From: Ascochyta rabiei | Lineage: Eukaryota > Ascomycota > Dothideomycetes > Pleosporales > Didymellaceae | Direction: 5' to 3' | Assembly: GCF_004011695.2 (NCBI RefSeq) | Contig: NC_082412.1 | Coordinates: 1,240,001 to 1,304,000 of the forward strand | Length of the DNA: 64,000 nt | Shown: positions 11,738 to 22,639 of the stretch, piece by piece | How the letters are laid out: the number at the start of each line of letters is the position of its first letter | Position numbering within the stretch: the stretch's first letter is position 1 | The notes under the pieces: model-generated | What the model saw: the letters and a program-made list of their open reading frames with translations, nothing else | What the model was told of the DNA's origin: nothing | Database searches by the model: none | Translations under genes and position numbers: made by a program

Positions 11738-12625
11738 CTACACAACAAGATATTGCTCCCTCTTTCTGATCATCTCTGTACAATCGAACAAGCGTTGTTG
11801 TTGGAAAAGGTATGCGCCTGTGGTTGGAGTTTTCATCACTACTTTAGTGATATACCAAAATTTTGATATGCTGATATTCATCGGCATGCTGAAGACTGAA
11901 GCATTCTCTATCTTTAGCAGCACACCTGTATCCATAGCAGAGCTTCCTGCCATGTTGGAAAAGTGCCATTCCTGCATAGTCTTTTCTCCGTACCAGAGTG
12001 CAGCCGACATTGTAGGATCGGCTCTTATTCCCTTATAGTAGGACTCCTTGCAGGAATTTTCGTGCTTCACTGCGCTAACAATTGTAAGGTCCAACCAGAA
12101 GGGTGCAGTACGGTTGTTAGAGAGATTACAGCCCATGGTAAGCTCAGCGTATTTGGCGTGAACTCCTGACTGTAATGCCTGATCAAAGTTGTTATTCTTC
12201 CTTGCAAACTTCCTAACGCACTTGTTCTTCTCGCAGACAATAAAGTCAAGGTTCTCGTCGGATAACAGCGCGTACTTTCGTGAAGCAACGCAGCTGACTA
12301 GATGCAGATCCAGATACAGCTTTCTCCTTCCAGCATTCATTGATCCTGGGTTTCTGACCCAGTCTATCATCGTTATTAGGTCGTTGCCCACGAAGGATAC
12401 ATCATACCCTTGCGACAGCATCCATAGCATCCAGGCTTTGTCTGTGAATATCTGCCTCCAGAATTGCAAATATCTCCGGGACTCCTTCTTGGTGGTGGTT
12501 ATGTTGAATGCAAATAGGAAGGCGCTTAGGTCCACTGGGGTGAGTAGTTCGAACAACTGGGTCCCAAACTCGGAAGCAGCGCATAATAGGCGCATAGACT
12601 GGTACACAAATAGATTTATTGTCAT
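11738..12625 (-). CDS. Hypothetical protein, F-box-like N-terminus, 295 aa
   Basis: Single uninterrupted minus-strand frame from ATG 12625 to the stop at 11738. I do not recognise the family. Residues 24-40 (LFELLTPVDLSAFLFAF) resemble the start of a fungal F-box, and are followed by Trp-rich helices (FWRQIFTDKAWMLWML), a layout common in orphan fungal F-box-like proteins. No signal peptide or membrane segment is evident. The frame is open although it lies between a decayed recombinase and a transposon, so it may be a young cargo gene or a recent duplicate. An SCF adaptor role would be speculation. Confidence 0.5.
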   Translation of the reverse strand: MTINLFVYQSMRLLCAASEFGTQLFELLTPVDLSAFLFAFNITTTKKESRRYLQFWRQIFTDKAWMLWMLSQGYDVSFVGNDLITMIDWVRNPGSMNAGRRKLYLDLHLVSCVASRKYALLSDENLDFIVCEKNKCVRKFARKNNNFDQALQSGVHAKYAELTMGCNLSNNRTAPFWLDLTIVSAVKHENSCKESYYKGIRADPTMSAALWYGEKTMQEWHFSNMAGSSAMDTGVLLKIENASVFSMPMNISISKFWYITKVVMKTPTTGAYLFQQQRLFDCTEMIRKREQYLVV

Positions 12626-13132
12626 GTTGGGATAAACTGTTTGCCAAGTCTGGTTGTTGGAAGGTATAATCTTTATTGTATAGCTGTGGTGCTTTAAAAA
12701 ACCATAGCTCTCTGTGCTATGTACAACTATCGTGCCGCAGGAATATAGAGAAGATTTTACATAATTGGGTAGACTTAGGCGAGCTTGGCAATCTGAAGGC
12801 CCACAGGCGCGCTAAATGCCGCTGGTGTCAAAGACTGTAAACGCAAAACAAACATCTGCTTGAAGGACGTTTACTGTAATCAGCTTCGTGGTCAGTCTTA
12901 AGCACGGAATACAGTTCACAGTATAGTTTAGAGCTGCCGCATAAAATTGCAATACCTAGGTGTCGCTAAGCGCTGCGCAGCCTGCGCTTAGTCTATAAAG
13001 AAGCCTTTGCCACATTATTATAACTATGACTATGTGTTGCATTATCTTCAGCTGTGTATTCATATGATTTCCATTGAAATCCAGGAAACAGTCGTCGCCC
13101 ACAGTAGATCCGCCTCCATACAAGTTAGTTTG
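12626..13132. other. AT-rich flank left of the CACTA element, no gene seen
   Basis: No supported reading frame. The last three bases (TTG, 13130-13132) are the left copy of the transposon target duplication. Confidence 0.6.
13130..13132. repeat. Target-site duplication TTG (left)
   Basis: TTG immediately precedes CACTGGGG and is identical to the three bases following the right end. Confidence 0.85.
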
Positions 13133-13165
13133 CACTGGGGTACAACGGCGGTGTAAAAGACACCG
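13133..13165 (+). repeat. CACTA left terminal inverted repeat
   Basis: Begins CACTGGGGTACAACGGCGGT and pairs imperfectly with the right end. The match is strongest over the first 13 bases. Confidence 0.85.
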
Positions 13166-13180
13166 CGTGCGTGTATTTAA

Positions 13181-13246
13181 CACCGCGTATGCGGGTAAAT
13201 CGCTGTATTACACCGCGTTGTAGTTGATTTACCCGCATACGCGGTG
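13181..13246. repeat. Perfect subterminal inverted repeat (20-nt arms)
   Basis: Arms 13181-13200 and 13227-13246 are exact reverse complements separated by 26 nt and begin CACCGCG. The loop contains another TACACCGCG copy. This is probably part of the transposase or accessory-protein binding array. Confidence 0.85.
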
Positions 13247-13370
13247 TACAATACCCGGACGTATATATCCATATATACGTTGCTCCTAATCTGAAGTATC
13301 ATACATCTCATAAGTCATTACTGCTATTATAGCACGAAGTTGGGACAGCTAACATCATGTAATATTCGTA

Positions 13371-15389
13371 TCAACCATTGCTATCGCTAGATGCTGACAT
13401 GGCCTCCTCACTTAATTCGCTCGCACTGCTAATCTTAACAGGTCTCTGAGCCTTCCGCTGTGAATACGTGCACTTTGCTTTACCTCTGTTGGAGATAGCT
13501 CGTGGTAGCACTCTAGATTTGAGTAGTGACTGGCGCGGAGCAAAGTTTGCTTCTCTGGAGTTAGTATCGTTGTCGTCCAGTCTTTGTAATACCTGGCTTG
13601 GCCGTGGTACCTGAGTGTTGGCTTTAGTGCCAGTGACAGTGTTGGTGTTGGTGTTAGTGTGAGTAAGTCTTTGCCGCCCCTGACTTGACCGCAGTGCTAC
13701 AGTGTTGGTAATATTCTCACTTTCCTGGCTGTCGTCGGATACGTTTGGAGTCCCATACTGCTCTCTTGCCCATGCTAGAGTTGTCCGAGCGTCTACGATA
13801 GACCACTGTGTTTTGGCATTAGACTTCTGCCTCCTCGTCTTTACCAACTCCGCAAACTTTGCACATATCCCCTGGCGTTGTTGTATGCTTTGGTACTCCC
13901 CAGCCATAGTTTGGAATATCCGCAGGACACCTATAGGCCACAGTGTTCCTGGTTTCGGCCAAAGTGTAGTTGGAAAGACCTCTGCGATATCAGACACTCC
14001 CCAAGCGCTGCATATGTCTGCTGTACACTTAGTCACTGCTGCTGTGACTGGATAGAGTGCGATAGGAGTAGAGCTATTCTCGTCTTCAGTTTCAGAGGTG
14101 TCTTGAGCAACGTCATCTTCTCTAGTATCCTGTGCTGGCGATATTGATTCGTGGTTTGTTGCTTGGACGCGGCATTGGAGGTCTTGGAGAACTGAGTTGT
14201 GTTGGTTTTGTGAAAGATTCTGCCACAAACTGGTCAACTCCTGAATGGTTTTGCTAGTCGCCTGGTCGCGTGGCAATATACGATCCTGGCTATCAGGTGT
14301 GTGACGACGAAGTGTGGCGTTGGTACGTCTCCTGTGACCCCCGTGGTTTGGTTTGGTAACACCGTATGTACTTCTTCCGCTCGGGTACTGTCCAGCATCA
14401 GAATATGTAGTAACACTGCCTGGTAGTACTGCGTGATGGTTGCGTCGACGATAGATGCTTGACGATACAAGTTCTGGACTAAGGCGCCTCCGCACCCGTT
14501 GGCGAACTTCCTGGGATGGTAGAACCAAGGTTGGTTGCTCCTGTGCAGGAGATGTGCTCTCCTGGGTGCGAGGTAGTCTACTGTCTAATCGTCGGCAAAC
14601 CTCTGGTTGGTCTTCGGCTGTAGACGTATTCCCCTGAGAGTGGAGTGGTTCACTGCGTGATTGTGATACAGGCAACGGTAACCTTCTACTATCGTCACAT
14701 CCCTTACATACACCAACGTGGTTCTCTGAGAACTGTTCAATATCAAGCATCCTTTGGCAACCCCCTATACAATATAGTGACTGACCCAGCTTTGACGCTC
14801 GGGGACGACGTGCTCGTTGAGGGGCTACCAACTCATCTTCATTGCCTGTCACACGAGATTGCTGACGCCTCCGGAAGGCTATAGTGTGATTAGACATAGG
14901 ATCTTGTATAGGACCATACGTATACTTACTCTCTCTATTCCGGGTATCAGCCTTCTTTCGGTTTGTCCATGTAGTCCGTAAGGCCCACTTTACAAGCCAT
15001 CCTCCATCAAAATGTTTGGTAAAAGGCCAGGCACGGGCTACATACTCGTTCATAACGTTGTACTCCTGTGTAGGTATATCATCAAACTCTCGAACGTCTC
15101 CAACTCGCCACTCCATATCACATGCCGCCCGGAGTGTTCTCTTCCACTCCTTCTCTCCAAAGGGATGTATGAACTTGATATAGTCCTCCTTTGGTATAAG
15201 GGTACCAACGTATGCAGCTACATAGGCAGCAAGTAGTTTGAAGTCCCCAGACTTAGGACGCCGGCGACGTCCATGTGGCTCAAGAATCTTTAATCGCCCG
15301 TTCCTGGGTTTTGGTGGTTCAAACGTTAAGGGTAGAAGTCTTGAGTTTGCAGTAGTAGGCATCTGCCTTGGTTCGCCGGAGGCATCCAT
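13371..15389 (-). CDS. CACTA-borne basic accessory protein (TNPA-like position), 672 aa
   Basis: Single frame from ATG 15389 to the stop at 13371; the first codon of the longer open frame is GTG, so the internal ATG is used. I do not recognise a named domain. Visible features: a Trp-rich globular N-terminus (residues about 40-160, with KEWKRTLRAACDMEWRVGD); a small Cys motif C-x3-C-x19-C-x2-C around residue 235 that could bind zinc; long Ser/Arg-rich disordered stretches; a second folded block near residue 470 (CSAWGVSDIAEVFPTTLW); a Thr-Asn run; and a basic C-terminus. A GTAAGTATAC donor near 14929 could remove about 100 nt, but the frame is open without splicing. CACTA elements usually encode a second DNA-binding protein beside the transposase, and this one lies next to the left subterminal repeats. 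That role is inferred. Confidence 0.7.
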   Translation of the reverse strand: MDASGEPRQMPTTANSRLLPLTFEPPKPRNGRLKILEPHGRRRRPKSGDFKLLAAYVAAYVGTLIPKEDYIKFIHPFGEKEWKRTLRAACDMEWRVGDVREFDDIPTQEYNVMNEYVARAWPFTKHFDGGWLVKWALRTTWTNRKKADTRNRESKYTYGPIQDPMSNHTIAFRRRQQSRVTGNEDELVAPQRARRPRASKLGQSLYCIGGCQRMLDIEQFSENHVGVCKGCDDSRRLPLPVSQSRSEPLHSQGNTSTAEDQPEVCRRLDSRLPRTQESTSPAQEQPTLVLPSQEVRQRVRRRLSPELVSSSIYRRRNHHAVLPGSVTTYSDAGQYPSGRSTYGVTKPNHGGHRRRTNATLRRHTPDSQDRILPRDQATSKTIQELTSLWQNLSQNQHNSVLQDLQCRVQATNHESISPAQDTREDDVAQDTSETEDENSSTPIALYPVTAAVTKCTADICSAWGVSDIAEVFPTTLWPKPGTLWPIGVLRIFQTMAGEYQSIQQRQGICAKFAELVKTRRQKSNAKTQWSIVDARTTLAWAREQYGTPNVSDDSQESENITNTVALRSSQGRQRLTHTNTNTNTVTGTKANTQVPRPSQVLQRLDDNDTNSREANFAPRQSLLKSRVLPRAISNRGKAKCTYSQRKAQRPVKISSASELSEEAMSASSDSNG

Positions 15390-15739
15390 ATTCTCACGTA
15401 CACATACAAGATAATGTGCCAGCACTGGTTGGAGTTGTTCTACGTGTTTCTCTTAGCTAGCAAGTAATAAGTTCTGAAGGCGCCACGTAATCATGCACTG
15501 TGTCGTCACTGATTAGAGTACATTGTAAATAAGGTTTGGGCTGATCCAACCCCGCAGTCTCTACCAGCCGAGTTTGTTCAAGACCCAGAGTCTGGCTGTT
15601 GATAATAGCCGGAGTACCCAGCAGCAGACAGTGGTTCCTTTGCTATGTGCGTTTATCTTGGTCTTGTGGAAAGTGCCTCTCCCACATCACTCTTTGCAGC
15701 CGCACTCTACCAACAGTTCAAGGAATATACAGCCTACAG

Positions 15740-16400
15740 ATGGCCCGAACACGGTATTCTGATACAAGTCCTCTCCCAAGTCCCCGCCCAGGCAAGTACC
15801 ACTGAATGTCAGGGCTTATGTAGCGTTGTTGTTAAACTTCACTAGCAGGCCCGCGCATTAATCGAAGGCAGCACAGAAGACGTACTCCTCTATCCACGTC
15901 AACATCATCGTCTATTAATATATGGGTACGATACAACGGTGAGGCAAGACTATTTCAGCATGGGCAATGGTCAAAGCTATCGTCTTTGATACAGCGGTTC
16001 AGTAACGACCAGGACTGCAATCCCATACATCTTGCCTGGTTCTTTCACAACCGGCGAGTGTATGATACTGACCGTCCGGCATTGGTAAATGATCCTGATC
16101 TTAGAGTAAGCTGACGCTGATTTGTACCAGGTCTCTATTCGAGATGGCGACACACTGGACGTTTATCAACAACACTGTCTTTCAAGCGATGATGACGAAC
16201 AGTGGCTAGCTCAGCTTGCACTGACAGAGGAGAAGATTATCCACTTGCAAAACGAAGTAGACTTTAAGAGGGCAGAGATTGAGGCGGCTGCACTGGATAA
16301 CGAGACTATCGCTCGGAGGGTTTCTGCGATTCGGTCTGGACTTTGCCTTCTACGTCAGAAGAGGATAGGTAGCAACCTAGCTACAGTAGCGTCACCATAA
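15740..16400 (+). CDS. SUMO-like (ubiquitin-fold) protein with C-terminal coiled coil, three exons
   Basis: Exons 15740-15791, 15849-16084 and 16131-16400 give 185 aa with all phases consistent. Intron 1 has a GC donor (CAG|GCAAGT). Intron 2 is 46 nt. From about residue 45 the protein follows the SUMO pattern: a first strand INIWVRYNGEARLFQ, a helix WSKLSSLIQRF, then LAWFFHNRRVYDTD, and RPALVSIRDGDTLDVYQQ. The last two align well with the ends of SUMO and Rad60 SUMO-like domains (F.F.G..I...DTP..L...D.D.IDV.QQ). There is no C-terminal Gly-Gly, so it cannot be conjugated as written. A heptad-rich helix follows (EEKIIHLQNEVDFKRAEIE). It lies inside the CACTA element between the accessory protein and the 253-aa gene. 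It might mimic a SUMO interaction or localise the transposase. A host gene captured by the element is an alternative. Confidence 0.72.
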
Positions 16401-17747
16401 GCAATACTCTAGTCGTAGACCAACGTTAGGTCTTGCAGTAAGCCTGTAACTGCCCAATGACTTTGTTCGGAGTTGAAACCTCAAAAACCGCTAAGTCCAA
16501 AGTTCTCGGTGGGCTAACAGCTAGCCACCGGTGGTACCGTAGAAACCTCAACTACAGATTTGATGCCCCTCAATCAGCCACTCCAGGCGGCGTAATCAAT
16601 GGGCATTCCCCAGATACATGAATTGCTAAAGCAATCCCAACCTTTAGGCACACAGAAGTGTACACAAAGCAATTTGATGCCTTCCGCGCACGAGCGGCGC
16701 TAACAATTGCTTTGTCAAGAGTGCCCCTCATCCCGCACCCGCCACTTCTGGTTTTCCCCATCCATGGCAGGATCTATGCCAAACACCCCCATGAGTACCC
16801 CTACGGGTTTCATGAGGAGCTCTCGGACTTTAGGAACTTGAAAGTCGTGAGAGGGTTATGTGTGAGAGGCACGTAGAGTTGGAAAGTAAGAAAGTATAGC
16901 CCCCAGCAGTCAATGAAGAAAGTATAGCCCTCGATAATCACAGAAGTCCTAGAGGACTTCGTTTTCATATGAGCCCCAACCTCGCCCATAAGAGTCGCCA
17001 GCAACCGTCAAGAGCCCAGCGTCCTTTGTCCCCCAGTTGGATTGCGAGTACTCTGCAAAGTACAACGCCGCAGCTTGGTAATATAGTGGTATACAGCCAC
17101 CGCCCGGCTCCACACGCGACACGTGCAGATTAAGCTAGGTTTATCACAAGGAAAGTCGTATACAATATCCTTGGAGGTTCTAGCAATCACCGCTTGCGAG
17201 AGGAAGTAACAGACAGGTCGGCCGCCCCTGTACGTTACTCCTCAGGCTCGCTGACGTGAAGGTAGAACCATCCAATTCCACTGTACCGTTTCTCGAACTC
17301 AACGATAGCGTGCAATAACCATCGAGGAGAACTCCACTGGCGAAGTCTTATGAACACCAACGCTGCCGGCAAAGGCGAGCGCTAGACGGTTACAATCCAA
17401 CGATAAACGTGGTACCCGAAGTTTTCAAGCGGGGATCAGCTTGAGCCACACACCCCCCAGGGATCCAACACCCGGACTTGGACCGCCTCCAAACACGACG
17501 TGATAACACATGGTGTTCGACTGCGGCCGCCACAGTCAAGCGCAAGCACTTGATGAGCCGAAGCTTAAGCAGCATTGATGGGTGTGTGGTGTGGTGTCCT
17601 AAACTCATGATGTGAAAGCCAGAGTCAACGTCGCCCGTCACAAATCAAGAGTAAAGGCAAGGACACCGCTGGTATGATACCATTGTACTGAAGCGCGAGA
17701 CAATTCGAAGTACGGTTTGTCGCAAAGCTTAAGCCGAAGCCATCGCC

Positions 17748-17880
17748 CACGTTGCTTTGATAACCCAGTGTGCTCTGGGGGTCTTGCTTTGGTAGCCCAG
17801 TGTGCTCCGGGGGTTTTGCTTTGATAGCCCAGTCTGCTCTGGGGTTCTTATACCCTTTGTTAGCCCAGTGGATCTGGGGT
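17748..17880. repeat. Tandem repeat, ~31-bp unit (AGCCCAGTGTGCTCTGGGGG)
   Basis: Four head-to-tail copies of TTTGATAGCCCAGTGTGCTC plus CGGGGGTCTTGC-like sequence, decaying to the right. Each unit contains the short palindrome CCCAG..CTGGG. Confidence 0.85.
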
Positions 17881-17960
17881 CGGTCGGTCGTTCGCGGTGT
17901 GGTGTGGTTGCAGTCGAATGAGTGCCTGGAGTGATTAGCTGGGTCAACTACAAAAGATAA

Positions 17961-18180
17961 TCGATGCTACTTCCCAGCGGTAAGGTGCGGCAGGCAAACG
18001 TCGAGGCAAGAGTCGGGGCATCTGTGGGTGGTGAGCGTTGGCCTTGCGATACAATTGGCGATACTTCCCAGCGGCAGAGCGTAGTAAATCGATGTCGGAG
18101 AAAGAGGTGGGCTATCTGTAAGTGGTGAGCGTTGGTCTTGCGATACAGTTGGCGATACTTCCCAGCGGTAGAGTTTAGTA
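17961..18180. repeat. Tandem repeat, ~90-bp unit, inside the CACTA element
   Basis: Two and a half copies of a unit running from TACTTCCCAGCGG through GGTGAGCGTTGGYCTTGCGA to ATACARTTGGCGA. Copies are roughly 85-90% alike by eye. Confidence 0.8.
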
Positions 18181-18527
18181 GTTTGGTGTTGTAGCAAGGG
18201 TAGGAGCTTGCTCGTTGAAAGTTTTTGTATAGAGGTGGCTGGAAGCTTCTTGGCGGTTAGCCCTCACGGTGAGAGGTGAAGGTGTAATGCTACCCTCTCA
18301 TTGGCCCGCTGGATTAGTCAATATCGCGCAGGTGGTTCGGGCGTTGAATTGAGACGTTGAAAACGACTAAGTACAAAACCAGGGAGCAGTTGGAGTAAAG
18401 TATCGAAAGTGTGCTTTGGTATTACTTGGTTGCCAAACAGCAAGTGTCACACATTCAGTATTGGTATTGGTCTATTGCTAAACTTTATATAGAACGTACA
18501 GCATGTTAGATACAAAACTCTCTAAGA

Positions 18528-19289
18528 TTAATCCTCCAGAGTATTGGACGACGTTTGATAATATCTCATCCGGAGATGTGGAAGGTCGTACCAGGAGTAC
18601 TGGCCTGCTCCAAGCAGATGTAACTCATCGCTCAATTCATCAAACTCCGGACCAGCAAACTGCAGTAGGAAATAGGAATTATAGACCATACTGTACACAA
18701 TAACTGGCTCGCAAATCGTAGAGATGCTGCTAAAGTTCTGTTCTATCAAGCCGATCATACGTGCGGTAACCTCCTTCTCCCAGGACGGTTTGAGCCACAC
18801 ACTGCTAGTATTCAACTGGTTCAACCAAGTAACCCGATCGTCCGAGCTGTGCTCCAGGTACAGCGTAGCGTAGATCCCACGTAGAGCAAAGAGGGTGAGC
18901 GCTCGAAGTATAGTGTTGCACTGAACACTGGTTGAGTTGGTTGCTATACGCCTGCAATACACCACCACGTCCCTTTGCAAAAGACGCTGAGCTAGTAGAG
19001 TATCAGTCCTGTTGGATTCGGTACTGTTGATTTCGCCCGCGTATAGGGGTCGGAATGATTTGGCAAGCTGCACTGACAACTCCATCAGTTCTGCCAGCCG
19101 AAGGTGGTTATTGGGGTGGTCATTGCCAGTATTCTCGCATTCGTATGAGGGCAGGTAAGTGGATTTCCTTCCCTTCTTTGGCTGAATAGGGCTTAAGAGA
19201 GGTGTATCAGGTAGTTTGCGTTTAACAAACAACTTTACTGTTGCTGGTTTGGTTGGCGTAGGTTCTGGGGTTAGAGGTCCTGTTGGCAT
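18528..19289 (-). CDS. CACTA-borne protein of unknown function, 253 aa
   Basis: Single frame from ATG 19289 to the stop at 18528, transcribed away from the transposase with about 360 bp between the starts. The family is not recognised. The first 55 residues are Pro/Lys-rich with a likely nuclear signal (PIQPKKGRKS). The remaining 200 residues look helical and folded, with conserved-looking Trp and Tyr positions (TSSVWLKPSWEKEVTARMIG) and no zinc motif. The frame is open and sits between other element genes, so it is probably part of the transposon's own set. Confidence 0.65.
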   Translation of the reverse strand: MPTGPLTPEPTPTKPATVKLFVKRKLPDTPLLSPIQPKKGRKSTYLPSYECENTGNDHPNNHLRLAELMELSVQLAKSFRPLYAGEINSTESNRTDTLLAQRLLQRDVVVYCRRIATNSTSVQCNTILRALTLFALRGIYATLYLEHSSDDRVTWLNQLNTSSVWLKPSWEKEVTARMIGLIEQNFSSISTICEPVIVYSMVYNSYFLLQFAGPEFDELSDELHLLGAGQYSWYDLPHLRMRYYQTSSNTLED

Positions 19290-19652
19290 ATTGAAAGGTT
19301 CAGTTCTGCGTGCATTGATATACGGCTGAAACCCGCTGGATATGCTGTCTTAAAAACACTGGCAGTTGTTAAAACACCCGGCCATGCCTGTTGCAAAGCG
19401 TGTAGTCTAACCCTGCCTGATGTTAGTTACTATTAAGTCACTGTGCAGCAGATCTACGGTACGGTCAAACTCTATTCATATCCCCGCTTCCCACGTCCAA
19501 TACTATGCACACTAGCCCAGTAGCCTGTCGTTGCTACTAGTGTAGAGGGGCAAGATTGAAGACGTAATGTGCTTACAAGGACTGGTAGTGTCCCAACTAT
19601 TGTGAAGTCCACAATCCTCGTTGCCCTCTTTTTGCAATTGCTATACCAAGAC

Positions 19653-22410
19653 ATGGCAACAAACCACTCCGAGCCCTGGGATCCGGGAAGAAATCATAGT
19701 TCTCCAAACATACGGAGGGTATGGTGTGAGTGTCAACTCCATCTCCACAGGGGCTCTCGGCACTTCATTACCAGAAGACAGAAACGACGCCATAGGCAGG
19801 AGTGCCGTACACAGAATATCCCTTTTACTGATAACGAAGCTCAACATGAATACGAGGCAGCGGATTCTAATCGTTACTCCAACCATACGTCCCACAGCCA
19901 TAGGCTGCGAGAATTTGACATGGACGGAGGTTCAGAGGATAACGACTACCCCAACGTAGCAGATTGGCTGGAGGACGTGACTTCAGCTGACTTGGATAGT
20001 ACTCTTGGCCTTGACCTGTTACAGTATGATAGTACAGACGTAAAAGCTCTGGACATGTTTGATGCGTTTGTTGGTACCCCAAGACAAAGAGTCAAGAAGA
20101 TACGTGAGGCTATAACCAAACATTATGGTGTTGATATTGGGGACCCGACGCGGGCAGGGCGGAGCACTGTTACTGACATAGTTGGAGACGTTATCGAGCC
20201 AACTATAATAGACTGTTGCGCTGACGGCTGCGTAGCATATACTGGTCGCCTACTCGCTGCGTCTAAATGTCCATCTTGTGGCAAAGGACGATACAACCAA
20301 GACGGAGGGCCAAATTACTCGTTCCAATATATCCCCCTTCTACCACGGCTTCGACTCCAATACAACCATGCAAAAAGAGCAGAACAGTTAAGACTCTACC
20401 GATCAAGTTTTGATCCCGCTGGACCTGACAATGGGCATCGAAACGACGTTTTTGATGGAGACTGGTTCCGAGACTGCTGGTCAGATGGCTACTTCCATGA
20501 CAACCGGGACTTAGCGATAAGGCTTACCTTGGATGCTATCGGCACTGTCAAGCAACCAAAAAAAGCGTCAAACTGTAACCCCTGTAGTACTTTACCTCCT
20601 AAACCTACACCCAAATATCCGGGAGGACGCCTCTAATGCCTTGACTACCCACCTTATTCCAGGGGGCTTTGATAAAGACTTCATTGACACCTGGCTAGGA
20701 CCATTAGTCACTGAGCTACAACAGCTAGATAGCGGAGTTACGGCATACGATAGAGCATCTGCTGAGGAGTTTACACTGAAAGGTCATGTAATATTAGTAA
20801 CTGGAGATGGACCAGCTATTGCCGAAGTCATGGGCACAAAACGGCCTGGGAAAGCAAAGAAAAGCTGCCGGTTATGTCCATTTGCAGGCACAATAGGAAG
20901 AGGGGGTAAATACTACTATCCGAACAGCGAGAACCTAAACCCTCTCCTGCACACGAATATGCGGGAACAGGTTGAACGCCTCCAACACTATCGACACACC
21001 AACTCCAGTCAACAACAGTACAGTGCCCTGTCAAGAGACATAGGTATAAACTGTCGATCTATCCTTATGGACTTACCAACCATCCACTTTCCACGCAGCT
21101 TCCCGATTGACACTATGCACTCAATGAACCACAATATCCCCAAATCTATGTTCTACCACTGGAAGGGATCTCGATATCAACGGGGACATGATATTACTAA
21201 GTACCCATGGATTATCCCGGAGTCTAATTGGGAGTTAATCGACCACAGTCTCTTAGCATCACGAGCTACAGTCCCTACCCGCGTAGGCACTGCTCCCCGC
21301 GGAACAGGCAGCTTTGGTAACTGGACCACATACGAGTGGCGATCCCATTTTATGACCTATGGTGCCCCCGCGTTGAACTACTATCTACCGGATCCATATG
21401 CTGTCAACTTCCTACGTTTCCGCCGGTTGCTACGGTATACTAGCCAGCGGAGCTTCACGCCAACAGATATTGATGAGATTCAAACCTTTGCTAGGATCTT
21501 TGTACGCGAATACGAGGACCTATACTACCATGGCGACCCGGATTTGCTCCCCTCGTGTACGATCCAATACCACTATCTACTACACCTTGGGCAGAACATA
21601 CAGGACTTTGGCCCGCTGCAGTGCTTTGCTCAATGGACACTGGAAAGATTTCTCCGAACAGTGCGGCGGTTTTCTACCTCAACAACTCACAAGCACCGGA
21701 GTGCAGAACTCAACCTACTTATACGAGAGCAACACTTACACGCACGGTGGAGATATGCTGGAGAGGACGCAATACCTGCTGATGATACTATCTTCTACGC
21801 CGATGACTCCACACCACCTTCAGCAAAACACCAGCTGACTAGTGCGAGTAGCAAAGACATGGAACTAAGGTGGCAACATGAGTTGCAAAAGGCTGACAAT
21901 CCTGAGGCATCATGGCATACAGGAACTCACCCTTCTGATCTTGTTGTATATCGCACTTTGTCTTTACCATCAGGGGCTAGAGTAGGGACTTTCTCACCAG
22001 CCCATCAAGGGCTCGTATCAAGGAACAACTCTCTGGTTATGTTTTACGCGGACCTACCTGCAGCTAGCCAGAGGCAAACCATACAGCTCTCATTTGGTAC
22101 TGTAGTTGTACTTTTTACAGAACCAACTAATCAGTCCCAATGGGCTGGGATCGCCAGATATCGGACAGTTAAGCCACCAAGTTCTGCGAACTGCCCACCA
22201 CGTCCAAGGATGTTTGACGAGCACGACAACGATATGATATGGGTCTTGGTAGATCGGATTGTTGACCTTGTTGGAGCTGCACAGGTCTACTATCGGAGGG
22301 GTATATCTACTGAGAAGTGCCTCTTCTTGGTGGACAAACACGCGTACTCGGAGGAGGATACGCCCCAGGATATACTAAACATTGGACCAGACCTTGCAGC
22401 AAGATATTAG
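19653..22410 (+). pseudogene. CACTA transposase, Tnp2 / Transposase_21 type, one frameshift
   Basis: Starts at ATG 19653 and reads to about 20564 in one frame, then continues in the next frame to the stop at 22410, about 918 aa in all. The N-terminus has a zinc-ribbon-like pair (CCADGCVAY ... CPSCGKGRY) followed by FQYIPLLPRLRLQY, both typical of Tnp2-type proteins. The core has FTLKGHVILVTGDGPAIAEV (a catalytic-type Asp), KSCRLCPFAG, and FPIDTMHSMNHNIPK (a further acidic site). The break lies at an A7 run at about 20556-20564: with six A's the frame would read QPKKRQTVTPVV without interruption. The options are an inactivating indel, a sequencing error, or slippage on the A run. Apart from this the frame is full length and free of RIP-like stops, unlike the neighbouring LINE and pogo elements. 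Confidence 0.88.
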
Positions 22411-22639
22411 GAGCCGGCAATACAGTGTAGTTTTATAGAACAGTATAATATCAACGTATATTGGTTTGACTAGCACCATTCACTCGCAGTGAAAATACAC
22501 CGGATGACCAGGTAAAAACACTTTACGCTTGTGTAAAATCACCATTACGCGGTGTATTTACACTAAACTGCGGTGTAAAAAACACCTGCGACGCGGTGTT
22601 TTTGGCGGCCTTTCTTCTGTGTATTTTACCCGTTGATGG

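Larger units (their letters stand above)
16401..18527. other. Non-coding interior of the CACTA element
   Basis: No supported gene in about 2.1 kb; frames are short on both strands. Two tandem arrays (17748-17880 and 17961-18180) lie here, described separately. This may be spacer or the remnant of a further gene. Confidence 0.55.
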
